Part shown: piece by piece, positions 24,217-36,264 of the stretch | Layout of the letters: each line of letters begins with the position of its first letter | Position numbering within the stretch: the first letter of the stretch is position 1 | Source: Peromyscus leucopus | Lineage: Eukaryota; Chordata; Mammalia; Rodentia; Cricetidae | DNA length: 64,000 bases | Reading direction: 5' to 3' | Assembly: GCF_004664715.2 (NCBI RefSeq) | Contig: NC_051079.1 | Location: 60,876,660-60,940,659 of the forward strand | Made by a program: the position numbers and the translations under genes | Notes under the pieces: model-generated | Told to the model about the DNA's origin: nothing | Seen by the model: the letters and a program-made list of their open reading frames with translations, nothing else | Database searches by the model: none

Positions 24217-24254
<38 letters not shown>

Positions 24255-24264
24255 GTCTCTGTCT

Positions 24265-24310
<46 letters not shown>
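24143..24310. repeat. (TC)n-rich tract followed by (CA)n
   Basis: Impure TC/TG-rich sequence to about 24279, then about 15 pure CA units at 24280-24310. Confidence 0.95.
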
Positions 24311-24313
<3 letters not shown>

Positions 24314-24929
24314 AGAAGCAGCTCTGAGAATATTTTCCCATATCACTGTAAAGATAAAATAAAATATTGCATGGGAAGTGAACAGTAAACCCAATATGGG
24401 CCTGCATAGAGAGACAGCAGCGTGATGCCTGGCTTTAGAAAGTCCTTGGGAAAGCCCTGCCAGGAGGGTGCTGCCAAGGCCAACTTCCATGGCCTGCCAA
24501 GGCAGTGCCACTCCCATGCTGGTGTTGCCAAGGAGCTGGAGAGAGACAGCCATTAAAGACATTGCCCAGACAGATAAGTGATTGTCAGGGAATTCTGGAC
24601 ATTGCTTCTCAGATGCGCCTGACCGGCTCCAGAGCTGTGATCATGGTGACCAGCCTGCAGAGCCCTGCTGCACTCCTGGAGCCAAGCAAAGTGCCACTGC
24701 CCAACCCCAGCTGGACTTCCCTGGCTCGGCACCAAGCCTGTTACAAAGCCTCAAGCCCTCTCAAGGACAAGCAGCTTTCCCGGCTAGGATGGATTCTAAT
24801 TATAGCTGGGCCCCGGCTCCTGGCACTTCCTTCCTCCCAGGCAGGGAACACGGATTCTGTGTCACACCTGTGCTGGTTACTGTAGCTTAGGGTTTCTCTG
24901 CTTTTTAGTTAAAGACAAAGCCACCCAAG

Positions 24930-24931
<2 letters not shown>
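24311..24931. other. Unassigned, GC-richer stretch
   Basis: Between two microsatellites lies a moderately GC-rich segment with open frames on both strands (24505-24885 plus, 126 codons; 24343-24531 minus). I see no splice-site pattern or protein family, so it is not called as a gene. Confidence 0.4.
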
Positions 24932-24983
<52 letters not shown>

Positions 24984-25071
24984 CTGTGTGTCTGAGTGTG
25001 TGCATAAACCAAGCCACATTGCATGTGTACATGTGGTGTGTGTGTATGCCAGGCTGAACACCATGTCCTGC

Positions 25072-25115
<44 letters not shown>
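24932..25115. repeat. Two (GT)n microsatellites
   Basis: Pure GT at 24932-24980 with an impure extension to about 25009, and again at 25076-25115; about 65 bp of TG-rich sequence separates them. Confidence 0.96.
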
Positions 25116-25121
<6 letters not shown>

Positions 25122-25531
25122 ATACATATCTGCATGTGTGTTTGTATATAGTCTTAGAATTCTGCTTGGTATGCATGGCCTAATGTTCCACTTTCCTCAA
25201 GTTATTTCTACCCTCTAGAAGCCTGAGCTATCTCCTCAGAATCTCTTCGGACAGCTGTACTGTGGGGCAGAGAATTCCCACCTGCAGTTAACCCATCCCT
25301 GAATCATCCATCTTGCCCTGGGCTGCTTCTATCAACCTATGCACATGTCTCAGGGGTGTCTTTTCTCATTGCAGAAGCAAAGAACCCTGGGACAGCATCA
25401 CCTGGTCCTATCTGTCCTGGTCTCTGCTTGGAAAAAAAATGGTCTACCTGACACAATCCACGTTTCACCCCACCTCCCAGGCACACATCCCTCTTGAACG
25501 CCCACCCTCCATGTGGCTTTTCCCACTGAGC

Positions 25532-25871
25532 TGTTTAGTTTCTGTCAACTGGACACAAGTTAGAGTCACCTGGGAAGAGAGAACCTCTGTTAAGGAGTTG
25601 CCCCCATCAGCTTGGCCTGTGAGTATGTCTATGGGGACTTCTCTTGACAAATGATGGTGTGGGAGGATCTGGGATGTATAAGGAGAGTGGCTGAGTAAGC
25701 CAGGAGAACACACTAGCATTCCTCCATGGTCTCTGCTTCAGCTCCTGCCTCCAGGTTCCTGCTTTGCACTCCTGCTCTCCCTTGATGATGGCCTGTATTG
25801 TAGGTTGAACTTTCTTCTGAGAGTTGGTCAGTGTTTTATCTCAGCAACAAAGAACCCAAACTATTAGACCA
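25532..25871 (+). mobile_element. ORR1-like MaLR LTR
   Basis: 'tgtttagtttctgtcaactg' at the start, then 'agttagagtcacctgggaag', 'ctccatggtctctgcttcag' and 'agctcctgcctccaggttcc'. The terminal 'ttatctcagcaacaaagaac' matches the ORR1 end. It is diverged, with no target duplication seen. Confidence 0.7.
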
Positions 25872-26399
25872 AGTTTCATCAGGCTCCATGCTGCCTCTCC
25901 TGACAATCTCTTGCCCACCCTCTCAGTGGCAGTGGATGGCAGCCACAGCGGGACATTCCTCTCTCAATCCCATGAATCCACATTTTCTAACTGTGGTTGT
26001 TTCTTCTCTAGCCTTTTGCTGGGTCTCCCTTTGCTTAGCCTCCAAATGCAGAGGCCTCGTTCGCTCAGGCCCAGGACTTTTTCTCTCTGTGGGGGAATTC
26101 ATTCATGCTCATGACTTTAAACACCTCCTGTACCAATTACTGCCCAGATATCCACAGCTCCAGTCTCTCCGCTGAGCCCCGGGTCAATACCAATAGACAC
26201 TTCAAAAGGATAGCATCTGAGCCACAATTGTCCAGACAACTGTCTTGATGTCTTGTTTCCCCAGTGGCCCCATTAGGAAATAGCAGCTCCACTTGCATCA
26301 GCTTTTGTCATATACACCAGCGTCTTCTTTTTTTCCCCTCCTACATCCTCAATCCATCACCAGGTCCCTTTACTCAGCAGCCCAAAGTATCTACCAAAT

Positions 26400-26640
26400 C
26401 CTCTCACACCTCCGTCTCAGGCCAACCCCTCCCTACCCACAACCAGCGATAGCACATGTTGCTTCTTTCTTCCTTATGTTTCAATAGGCTTAAAGTCACT
26501 CTTCACACAGTAAACCGGAGGGGACTTTGTAATTCGTGTGTACATGATAATACAGTATCTGAGCATGTCACTCCTTTCTTTACAAACCTTCAGTGAATTC
26601 CTGTTGCTCCTAGGAGAGCACATGGCCCGCAGTACCAGCT
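26400..26640 (-). mobile_element. Possible L2 LINE remnant
   Basis: 'gagcatgtcactcctttctt' followed by 'aaaccttcagtgaattcctg' is close to the complement of the old mammalian L2 3' region. It is short and weak. Confidence 0.35.
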
Positions 26641-27054
26641 CAATGAGCAGCTGTTAGCTAAAGGTGTAGATGAGCACCATTTAAGGGACACCCCATGTGT
26701 TCTGAGCTACAGAACATGTTTCTACTTTCAGATGAAGCTTCAAGGGTAGCATCTGACTTGAAGCTGAGTGGATCAGATTCAAGACATTATTCCAGATGTC
26801 AGAGTGTGAGCTGATGCAGAAAGGAGACGCAGAGAGAAAAAAAGTTACAAGGATACCAGAAAGTGTCGCATATATGGCACTTAGTAAACCATAAAGCCCT
26901 GTACCGATCTAAAAGATTATCATCATTTCCTTAAACGATCCCTGCCCTGGTTTAGGGCTGTTTCTTCAGTGACTCTACTGAAATACAGCTATATCATATC
27001 AAGAGAGAGGACTTCAGTTGCTCTCAGTGGTATGCTTCCTGAGGGAGTAATTGT

Positions 27055-27600
27055 TTTCCCATTGTTTAATTGAGGGTAAAATTCATCACATAAAAGTGAA
27101 TAGTTTAAAGTAGACAATTGAATGCCATCAGTGTGTTCACAGTATGCCAAAACCCTGGTTTCAAAATATCTTCATTACCTCAAAAGCTCCTACCCAATAA
27201 TCAATATTTCTCCACTTATTATCCCTAACATTTGATAGCCCCTAGTTTGCTGTCTGTTATGAATATTTTAAATAAATCAAATAATTGAATGTGCAACCTT
27301 TGTGACTTCCTTCCCTTCCTTCACCCAATATGCAATGCTATTTGTGTTCGCCTGTGTTCTAGCACAAATACGTAAAGTAGTATCATTATTTCCTTTTCAA
27401 AGGTAAATGATATACTGCTAGGTGGACAAACTGCAGTTTGATTAGCCCTTCATCTGCTGATGGACATTGGGGTTTGATCTACCTTGTAATAGAAGATGTT
27501 ACTATAAACACTACAAGGACTTATCTGAGCACGTGTTTTCAGTTCTCTGGGGTAAATGCCCAGGAGCTGGACCTTTGGATCTTATGATAATTCTGTATTT
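27055..27600 (-). mobile_element. Old LINE-1 (L1M-type), antisense
   Basis: The plus strand follows the complement of an L1M 3' region: 'gggtaaaattcatcacataa', 'catctgctgatggacattgg' and 'cagttctctggggtaaatgc'. It ends against the URR1 element. Confidence 0.65.
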
Positions 27601-27611
27601 AACTATTAGAG

Positions 27612-27835
27612 TTATGGTTCTCAACCATCCGAATGTTATGACCCTCTAATACAGTTCCCCATGTTGTGGTGATCCCTAACCATAAAATTATTTTCGTTGC
27701 TACTTCACAACTGTAATTTTGCTACTGTTATGAACTGTAATATAAAAACTATGTTTTCCAATGGTCTTAGGTGACCCCCATGAAAAGGTCATTTGTTCCC
27801 AAAAGGGGTCATGACCCATGGGTTGAGAACCACTG
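27612..27835 (-). mobile_element. URR1 DNA transposon with 8-bp target duplication
   Basis: Terminal inverted repeats 'tggttctcaacc' and 'ggttgagaaccactg' are intact, with the internal 'aaaattattttcgttgctac'. The flanks are 'tattagag' (27604-27611) and 'tagtagag' (27836-27843), seven of eight identical, the 8-bp duplication expected for hAT transposition. Confidence 0.92.
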
Positions 27836-28757
27836 TAGTAGAGGCTCTTATGGCATTTACTGATCATCTAGCACTGGGGACAATGGAGCATAAGACAGGA
27901 TTGCTGTGGTGGGAAGTAAAGTGTCTCTGGAAGGGAGAAAAGACAGCCAGTCCTGAGAGGAATTCCAGGCACTGGGAAAACAGAGGAATCCAGTAGGCCT
28001 CTGAGGACTGCAAGAAAAGCACTTGGAAGGTGCTCAGCAGGAACAGGAGAGAATGGGCAGTCCATGGATAAGCTGGAGGGAGGAAGATTGGCCTGGCTCC
28101 CTAACAAGCTGCCCCTGAACTGTGGGAACTTCTTTCCAGTTGGAAAATCTAATCCTATTTGTTCACGGCTGTTGGAGTTGCCTAGGCCCTACAGCTTCTC
28201 ATTGACTAGAGTCCATGTATGTATAACCTCCTGCAGCTAGCACTCCCATAGTCATTAAATTGGTCATTATTTTTGCCTTATCTTCACAAAGCATCCTCCC
28301 CTCTTTTCTTTAAGAGAAAAGAAACCCTGACAAATCTGCTTTGTTTTGGATTTTTCTTTACTATCTCCGCGGTCTGATAGTCTGTCTTTAAGAGCAGGCC
28401 TTGGCCAAATGCAAACTGCTCAATTGTTTGATTTCCTTTTTGATTACATGAATAATGAGTATCTATCTGCCTTGCAAGGAGGACAACTATGTAACCCAAG
28501 CCAAATTCAGTTTGCTTCCCCTTACCTTAACTGCACTTAACTGCACAACTGCCCCAGACTATCGCTCAAAGCTCCACATTTGTTCTTTGTAAGTTTTTCT
28601 CAATTACTTTCCATTATATGAGAGTGCACCTCGTAGGGTCAGAAGGGACTGGAGATGTTGAAAGGATGCTTAGGCCAACTTCATTTGTCTCTTATTTCAT
28701 ATGCATGGAATTTGTACCTACAAACCACAACATTCTGCCTTTGTCTTTCACTAAATA

Positions 28758-28767
28758 GTGTGTGTGT

Positions 28768-28804
<37 letters not shown>
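28758..28804. repeat. (GT)n microsatellite
   Basis: About 23 units with one TA interruption. Confidence 0.96.
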
Positions 28805-28805
<1 letters not shown>

Positions 28806-28934
28806 CAGGGTGGGGGAAATAGGCTTAAGTTTGAAGTTCTATAACACATCCAAATTACCATTAGCTCTTTATTATCCCATGAAAGGAACACACACACATA
28901 TATACACATATGTGTGTGAAATATATGTGAGATG

Positions 28935-28974
<40 letters not shown>

Positions 28975-28987
28975 GATAGATAGATAT
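28935..28987. repeat. (GATA)n microsatellite
   Basis: About 12 GATA units with a single GAGATA interruption. Confidence 0.96.
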
Positions 28988-29544
28988 GGCAGACTGATTA
29001 TAAAGTGACCCACATATGCCAAGTTTAAAGCTTTTAGGGTAAATGAGACTTGGATCAATCATTTCCTCAGAAAACAGTATCACCCAAAAAATAGAGAGAA
29101 AAGAAAATCATAAATGTTAACAAGCATTCATCAATGATCTGTCCACTGTGAGTAATTAGGAGACCCATGTCATCATTATATACGGAGATATCCTGAATCT
29201 TGGAGTCTAACAGCCTGGAGGCTGAGCACTTCTCACAATGCTTCTTGCTGACTTTCCACTGGAACACAACTCTGAACTAAAATAGAACACAGAGACATTC
29301 TTCCATCTATTCACAGGACATAATGTTGTCATTCTTAAACTTGTGTCCTTTAATGTCAAAGAGAGCTAGACTGGCCATCTCTACCTCTGCAAGGATGACC
29401 TTGTTAGGGCATAGAATCAATGTCTATTACACTGTGTAGGGTGGGATATATTTACATTTATCAGAGTCAAAAGAGAGTAAAGCTCATTCCAGGGATACTG
29501 TTGGGTATGAACTTGGACATAACCTGTAAGGAAGATCACAAATA

Positions 29545-29656
29545 CACATTCTTTGATACAGTGACTACATTCAAGGAATTAATCCTACAGGTAGACGCTC
29601 CTATGCATGCAATGATGTGTGTAACTATTTGCTGCAACAGGATTTGTAAAGGGAAA
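29545..29656 (+). mobile_element. Old LINE-1 (L1M-type) scrap
   Basis: 'aattaatcctacaggtagac' and 'tatttgctgcaacaggattt' match the late ORF2 region of L1M. It lies immediately 5' of the B4 element. Confidence 0.5.
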
Positions 29657-29661
29657 AAAAC

Positions 29662-29862
29662 GGTCTGGGGAGATGACGTAATCTACAAAGTGCTCACTGA
29701 ACAAGGATTAGGGCCTGAGTTCAATACCCAGCACTCATATAAAAATCTAGGAGCAACAGTGCCACTGAGAGACAGAGATCAGAGGTTCCCTCTAGATTGC
29801 TGGCCAGCCAGTCTAGCTCTAAGTTCATTGAAAGACCCTATCTCAAAAAAATAAGGTAGAGA
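29662..29862 (+). mobile_element. B4 SINE
   Basis: Head 'ggtctggggagatgacgtaa', then 'gcctgagttcaatacccagc', 'gctggccagccagtctagct' and 'aaagaccctatctcaaaaaa', in the order of a B4 (tRNA-like head plus B1-like body). Most of the B1-like middle is shortened. Confidence 0.8.
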
Positions 29863-29886
29863 GTGATAAAGAAAAAAGACATACAC

Positions 29887-30074
29887 GGGCTGGAGAGATG
29901 GCTCAGAGGTTAAGAGCACTGACTGCTCTTCCAGAGGTCCCGAGTTCAATTCCCAGCAACCACATGGTGGCTCACAACCATCTGTAATGAGATCTGGTGC
30001 CCTCTTCTGGTCTGCAGACATACATACAAACAGAACACTGTATACATAATAAATAAATAAATAAATAAATAAAT
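29887..30074 (+). mobile_element. B2 SINE, young, with 13-bp target duplication
   Basis: Begins 'gggctggagagatggctcag', contains 'ccgagttcaattcccagcaa' (B box) and 'cacatggtggctcacaacca', and ends in an (AATA)n tail. The 13-bp repeat 'aaaagacatacac' is present at 29874-29886 and 30075-30087. The low divergence and perfect duplication indicate a recent insertion. Confidence 0.94.
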
Positions 30075-30098
30075 AAAAGACATACACATATGTGCATG

Positions 30099-30114
30099 TA
30101 CACACACACACACA

Positions 30115-30163
<49 letters not shown>
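30099..30163. repeat. (CA)n microsatellite
   Basis: About 31 CA units with one TA interruption. Confidence 0.97.
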
Positions 30164-30164
<1 letters not shown>

Positions 30165-30226
30165 ACGTCAAAACACTAGACATCCCCTTTGCCAATGGAC
30201 CAGACTTTGGCTCAGATACCAAAAAC

Positions 30227-30380
30227 AGGGCTGACAAGGTAGCTCAGTAATGCGGGCTTTACCATCAAGCCTGAAAATATGAGTTCAATCCTAGGAATCC
30301 ACACTATGGAAGGAGAGAACTAACTCCTGTGAGTTGTCCTTTCATGTCCACAAGTAGATCATGGCATACACACACACACA
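30227..30380 (+). mobile_element. B3 SINE
   Basis: 'gggctgacaaggtagctcag' head, 'tatgagttcaatcctaggaa' and the B3 3' portion 'actcctgtgagttgtccttt'. It is diverged and ends in CA/GATA repeats. Confidence 0.75.
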
Positions 30381-30381
30381 T

Positions 30382-30443
<62 letters not shown>

Positions 30444-30512
30444 TAGATGATAGATAGATAAATAGCAGATAGATAGACAGATAGCAGACAGACAGACAGA
30501 CAGATAGATAGA
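30382..30512. repeat. (GATA)n microsatellite with (GACA) variants
   Basis: About 15 pure GATA units (30382-30442) followed by an impure GATA/GACA extension. Confidence 0.96.
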
Positions 30513-30539
30513 TAGAGATGTATGTATATGACACCAAGC

Positions 30540-30756
30540 AGGCATCAGAGATGGCTCAGTGGTTACGAATACCTTCTGTTCTTACAGAGGACCCTGGTTC
30601 AGTTCCCAGTACCAACATGGCAGCTCACAACAGTCTAACTTTAATGTTAGAGGATCCAACACCCTCTTCTAGCCTCCAAAAGCACCAGACGTGCACATAA
30701 TGTACACACATACATGCAGGCAGAAACTCATACACACAAAATCAAAATAATTCTTA
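30540..30756 (+). mobile_element. B3 SINE
   Basis: 'gagatggctcagtggttacg' head, 'cctggttcagttcccagtac', 'catggcagctcacaacagtc' and 'catacatgcaggcagaaact', ending in an A-rich tail. Confidence 0.85.
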
Positions 30757-32371
30757 TTAACTAGAAAACATAAGCAGAGTGTTGCTTACCAGCATACTGG
30801 CTTACTCCTGCACCAGAGCTTCTCCTAAGCTGAAATCCCCCCGCCCCCCTCCCTTCCAACTTCTCAGCCTCATCCCATACTCCTCTCCCCTTGAACTGTG
30901 CCTCCACTTGAGCTCTGTGACTCCTGTAGTGCAGAGACACCACATAAGGCAGTTCCATATGCACTTGGGTAACTCAAAAGATATTTATTGTTCTGCTACA
31001 TGGGGAGAAAGGGAAAGAACTTGGCTAAACTCTTCCCCACTCAACTCCCATTGGCTTAGAAATATCAATCAGCATTAAAACACAGTGAACTGCTACCCTT
31101 AAATCCATAAATCCATAAATCCTGGCCTGTGAGATTAAGGAAACGAAACAAAAATATTTCAGTGAGGAGGGGGAGACATGGAGTGACTTCACCATTTCCT
31201 ATGCCCATTTATTCTTTGAGATGGAACATAATTAAAAGAGAGATGCTCATAAGCAGAGCTTCACACAGTTCTTTGTCGGGAAATGGTTTTTGAGTTCCAA
31301 GGGTCCTGAATGTCCTATGAGAAAACAGAGAAACCCAAGGGAAAAATATCAGCCACACTGCAGGAAATACCCAAAATTGGGATAACCCACACCAAGTTGC
31401 CATAGTAGGGAATGTCTTCTAAGGGACAAGTGACAGAAGTCACATTGTGGAGCGGACAGTAGTACTGCTGAGTGACTTCAGTGGCCATACCCTCTTGGCC
31501 AGTGAAACAGCTGAAACCTTCGCTGGGAGCGGCAGTCCTCCTGGCTGGCTACAGGCAGCTATTCAGTTGATTTATTTACAAAAAGCCATCTGAATTTACT
31601 CCCTAAATCAAGGCTAGCTACTTCAAGGTTGCCATTTTAATGTTATCACTGCTCATTCAGCCAGAGAGTCGGAAAGGCTTCCCCATAACTCACAGTGTTC
31701 CTAGTCCCCAGAGATTCATCTCACTCTCATTCATAGTGACTCCTCTGTGGGAGGAAATAAAGGCACCATTCCAATGTGCTCATTATGGGATCATTCATTC
31801 TTTCATTATGCCTTATTGGGCATCCTCAAAAAACTACACTGTGCCAGGCATTGTGAGACAAAAAATTTAAAATTGCTGCTTTCAAAGAACTCGAAAGTCC
31901 ACCTGGGAGGGTCTAACATGCACAGGACTAACCCTAATTGATGGCAGTCCTGTGAACTACAAAAGCTTTGCAGGAGTTTTTTAAACACTACATTGGGTTT
32001 TAAATTCTCTTACAACTAAGTCTACTCACAGAAGTTTTGTAAAAGAGATGACATTTGGGCAAAATTATGAAGTTTCTGGGGTCAAGGTATAACTCAAATA
32101 AGAATAGGTGTGTAATAAGAAGGCCCCCAGATTGGAACAGCAATGACCTGGCCATTCATTGCATGCTGCTTGATATAGTTAATGTGATCTAGAACATTCT
32201 CCAGCATCAAGGTTCTCATCTAGAAAGTGAAGGTGAAGACAAGTATTGCTGGACCCTTCGGAGATGATATTCTCTGTGGTTCTAAACTACCAGATTGGGA
32301 GGTGGGTTGTCAACACAAAAGGCAGCCCAAGAGTTGACCAAGCCTTGCCTGTATGTTTTTTGCTCAAACAT
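30757..32371. other. Unassigned intergenic sequence
   Basis: No gene or repeat recognised. Small open frames are unremarkable. Confidence 0.4.
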
Positions 32372-32670
32372 TTTGTGTACATAACAAGCACAAGTATTTC
32401 TCAAAATGTGTAAGATCTCAGGAAATATATAATTTCACACTCTGCTTCCCTCCCCTTAACATTACAATAATATATTTTTCCATAAGTGTCTGGGAAATCA
32501 TCTTTTCAATAGCAGCATATACATTCTAGTGGGTATGCCATATTTATCAAACAGGTCTCTTTCATTGCACATTTAGATGCCCCCCCCCACGCTGCCTCTA
32601 GTGCTGGTAATGGCATCCAGGGCTTATTCGGGTAGGCAATCACTCCGTCAATGAATCGCAGGCATACACA
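32372..32670. repeat. Local duplication, copy 1
   Basis: About 290 bp that aligns by eye with 34164-34450 over its whole length, for example 'ggaaatcatctttt', 'atatttatcaaac' and 'tagtgctgg' in the same order and spacing. The unit includes an old L1M-like piece and a tRNA-SINE-like tail, so it looks like a duplication of a composite segment and not two separate insertions. Confidence 0.6.
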
Positions 32671-32854
32671 CAGAGGCTCACCAAACTGATAGTGACTCAT
32701 AGTTGAGTAGGACCGAGTAGTAAGGAAATAGATCAGCTTGTTTCAGCAAACTTCAAATAACTGCTTCAGACTGGACATCTCTGGAAAACGTGGTATCTCT
32801 ACTCCAGAACACAGAAGCACAGAAAGATTTGAGACAGCTTTTTGCGGGGAGGGG

Positions 32855-33365
32855 TGGTGTTATATTATTTTATTATTGTTAATTGGAAGTTAGCATATGA
32901 AAATGGATTTCAGTTGAATATTTTCACACATGTGCATCATTTCACTTTGCTCATCCCCTTCTTCCTCCCAACTGCTTCCTTCTGTTTTCATGACATTTAT
33001 AACCCATTATTCTCCATTGCTGCCCCCTGCCCATCCATTTAGACCTCATCCTCTACCGCCATAGTCCCCTTCTACTATCATGTCCTACATACAGATTTGC
33101 AGACACACCAACTTACAAGATCTGGCATAGGAGAGGAAATATGTGATAATTATCTTCCTGAGTCTGACTTATTTCTCTTTAACATGATAATCTCCAGTTC
33201 CATCCCTTTTCCTCTGTCATGATTTCATTTTTCTTTGTGGTTAAATAAAATTCCACTGTATACATGGACCACATCAGCACTTGCTGATGTACATCTAGAT
33301 TGATTCCATCTCTTGGCTCTTGTGAATGATGCAGCGATAAGCATGTTTGGGCAAGTGTTTGCTTT
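32855..33365 (-). mobile_element. LINE-1 3' end, antisense
   Basis: The plus strand reads as the complement of an L1 end: 'catttcactttgctcatccc', 'aacatgataatctccagttc', 'ataaaattccactgtataca' and 'ctcttgtgaatgatgcagcg'. It is decayed, with no open frame. Confidence 0.7.
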
Positions 33366-34163
33366 TTCTTTTGCTTTTACAGTAAAGGAGGAAAGCAGGG
33401 CCCAGAAGACAGTTATCCTCAAGAAATCACAATTACAGCTCCTAGATGGCATGGTAGGAAGGGGCGGAAGAGTTATGAGGAGGGAGGAGAATGAGTCACT
33501 GAAAAGGGAGAACTGAGATCACATCTTCCTCAGGAAGGAAGGCTTTGGTGAGGGCCACCATGCTCTTTATGAGCGGGTTCTCACAATGCAGGAACTGGCC
33601 TGTTCTTTATTTAATTTTTTCCCCTCTTTTTTTTAGCAGCAAGATTTTTTTTCTGGGTCTCCATATAATGTGCCAGCAATTCTATGAGAACCTCTCAGGG
33701 ATCCCCACCACCATGACCCCTCACCGGACTCTGCACCCGTGAATGCCAAACAGTGACTAATGCTGATGCCGTTCCAGACACCGTGGGAAAGAAGCAGTTA
33801 TAAAGTCTCCGTGTGGCTCTGTTGAGTTATTATGTCCCTGACAGATGTCATGAGGCATCAGTGTCCCTGACCAGATTTTCTTGGAGATGTGCAAACATGA
33901 TAAAAATCTCCTGCCCAGTGACAGGTATCTGACTAGAAAGAATAAATGGAGATCAGAGAATGGCCGAGAAGCAAGCTTGCTGTGTTTCACCCCTGAGTGG
34001 CAGCTAAAGGACACTGCTGGTCCCAGGCAGAGCTCTTTCTCTTGTAAGTGTATTTATTCATATTCAAGACTGTGACTTCTTCAGTTAACTTCAGGCTTAA
34101 GCTGAGGGAACTGGCAATTCTTGCACACAGACAGCCACGACTAGACAAGACTGGCTACTGTTT
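33366..34163. other. Unassigned intergenic sequence
   Basis: No gene or repeat recognised between the LINE-1 end and the second duplicated unit. Confidence 0.4.
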
Positions 34164-34460
34164 AGAAGCTATCTATATTTAACAAGCACAGGTAATTCTG
34201 GCAGTATTTAAGATCTCAGGCAATGTGTAATTTCACACTTTGCCTCCCTCCCTTTAACACTGCATCAACATGCTTTCCCATAATAGTCCAGGAAATCATC
34301 TTTTTAATAATGGCATACATGTTCTAAGGGGGATGCTATATTTATCAAACTGCTCCCTTTCATTAAGCACTTAAGATACTTCCATCCCGCCCTCCCTTTA
34401 GTGCTGGAGATGGCTCCCAAGGCTTGGACATGTTAGGCAGACACTCTGCCACTGAGCTGC
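34164..34460. repeat. Local duplication, copy 2
   Basis: Counterpart of 32372-32670 in direct orientation, about 1.8 kb downstream. Its right end shows the ID/B4-type tail more clearly ('cactctgccactgagctgcc'). Confidence 0.6.
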
Positions 34461-34496
34461 CAAGTCCCAGATCTTCATTTCCTCAAGCAGGATCTA

Positions 34497-34568
34497 ATTG
34501 TCTAGATCTAGAATGACATTGAACTTCCTGTATAGCCCAGACTGGCTGTAAACTCAATATCTGCCTGG
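34497..34568 (-). mobile_element. Old B1-like remnant
   Basis: 'ttcctgtatagcccagactg' is the complement of a degraded B1 core. Short and diverged. Confidence 0.45.
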
Positions 34569-34619
34569 TTTCTTGTGTTTTGTTTTTGATTTTGTTTGTT
34601 TTATTAAAACTAATATGTT

Positions 34620-34801
34620 GCTGGGTGGTGGTGGTGCACGCCTTTAATCCCAGCACTTGGGAAGCAGAGGCAGGTGGATCTCTGTGAATTCGAGGCCAGC
34701 CTGGGCTACCAAGTGAGTTCCAGGAAAGGCGCAAAGCTACACAGAGAAACCCTGTCTCAAAAAACAAAAATAAATAAATAAATAAATAAATAAATAAAAT
34801 A
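34620..34801 (+). mobile_element. B1 SINE, young
   Basis: Full-length B1: 'gctgggtggtggtggtgcac' at the start, 'cctttaatcccagcacttgg', then 'ccaggaaaggcgcaaagcta' and an (AAAT)n tail. The short flank 'aatatgtt' occurs at both ends (34612-34619 and after the tail at 34803-34810). Same subfamily as the B1 at 7421. Confidence 0.92.
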
Positions 34802-35004
34802 AAATATGTTATACAAGTATTTTAGTACTAAAACAACAATGAAACTACCTTTCCAAAGGTAGTTTGTCCCACTTAACCATGAACTCTCTGGGAACAGAAC
34901 CAACAATACATGTTTAATTTAATATCAACAGGAAGACAAAAGGGCTCTCCACAACTTCCAATGCTGAGCTTGCTGAGCAAAATGGGTGCAAACCAAGATC
35001 CTCC

Positions 35005-35369
35005 TGTGGTGAACTGAATGAGACTGGCTCCCACAGATTCATGTATTTGAACACTGGCCCCTAGATGACAGAACTCTTTGGGAAGGATGGGGAGGTGTGG
35101 CCTTGTCAGAAGAGGTGTGTCATTGGGGATGGGCTTTGAGGTTTCAAAAGCCAGGCCCATTCCCAGTTAGCTTCCTCTGCTTTGTGCTTGTGAACAGAAG
35201 TGTAAGTTCTTAGCCCCTACTCCAGTGCCATGCCTGCCTGCCTGCTGCCATGCTCTCTCCACCATAATGGTCATGGACTCAGCCTCTGAGACTGCCCCCA
35301 TTAAATGCTTTCTTCTCTAAGTTGCCTTGATCATGGTTCCTCACCACAACAATGAAAGAAGCCAAGGCA
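35005..35369 (+). mobile_element. MT-type MaLR LTR
   Basis: 'tgtggtgaactgaatgagac' at the start; internal 'gaggtgtggccttgtcagaa', 'gggatgggctttgaggtttc' and 'ccattaaatgctttcttctc' follow the MT order. It ends 'gaagccaaggca'. The base string 'tcctc' occurs within one base of the left edge and at the right edge, compatible with a 5-bp ERVL duplication. Confidence 0.78.
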
Positions 35370-36264
35370 TCCTCTTTTCATTATTTCTACTTTCCACTTT
35401 TGTTTAAAATGATTTAATTCTCAAAAAAAGAGATGTTTCAGTATTTCATAACGTCTTCATCACAACAAACAAAATACAGAATACTGTCTACTGTTCATTG
35501 CCAACAAATGTGTGGGGGGGGCCCATTTTAAACCCAACCATGAAAGGGTGAGAAACTCACTAAAACTTAAAATGAACAAAATTGTAATCCTGACCTCTCA
35601 AACATGCCAGAGCAAATGAGACTGTCCTGTGGAGATAGCAGAAGGCAATCCAGACACCAAGAAAAATAGACGACTCAGATAAAAAGGGGTTAGTGGGAAA
35701 GACAAGATTAAAATATTGACGTCATCATAGCCCAAGGAACTGGATTTTCCTTCTTAACAGATGAAACCGGGAGGCACAGATGAGTCTGCAAATAGGCAGA
35801 CAGATAAGCAAGCCTTTGCAACAGAGGGCAGGCAGCTGACGATGGCATTGTGTGCTCACAGAGGAAAAGCCAAATTCCTGAGTTATTCAGGCCAAGTGTA
35901 GCTGTCCACCAGCCCTCTACTTACTGCCGGTACCCCAAGCACACCAATCTTGGCTGCATCATTCCAAAGCTTCTGATGGTTTCCTCCACCATGAAGGCCC
36001 CTGTCACTTTCTCCCTAGAATCAGGTGAAAATCTTGCCTGTTGCTCTAGTCTGCAGTCCCAGTTCTAAAGACTCTCTGTCCCAACCCATCCTAGAGGGAA
36101 GCAATCACCAGCCATTGCACAGAAAGAAAAGGCTATTTATTGTCTCTCCAAGACATAACATGTCTGCCCACCAGGTTGCGCCAGGCTGCTTCACAGCCTG
36201 TGTATTGTTCACAGCCCCGTACAGACCTATTCCCTCTTCATAGTTATCCCTCAATAAGTTGCTG
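35370..36264. other. Unassigned intergenic sequence
   Basis: Nothing recognisable apart from a G8 run near 35514. Confidence 0.4.

Noticed and set aside
24505..24890. GC-richer overlapping open frames of 126 and 102 codons
   Set aside because: No splice signals, no recognised protein family, and both strands and two frames are open, as expected from base composition.
29420..29854. 144-codon plus-strand open frame
   Set aside because: It spans unassigned sequence, an L1M scrap and a B4 SINE; no domain or family is apparent.
29779..30237. 152-codon minus-strand open frame
   Set aside because: It crosses a B4, a B2 and a (CA)n tract, so it is a product of SINE and microsatellite translation.
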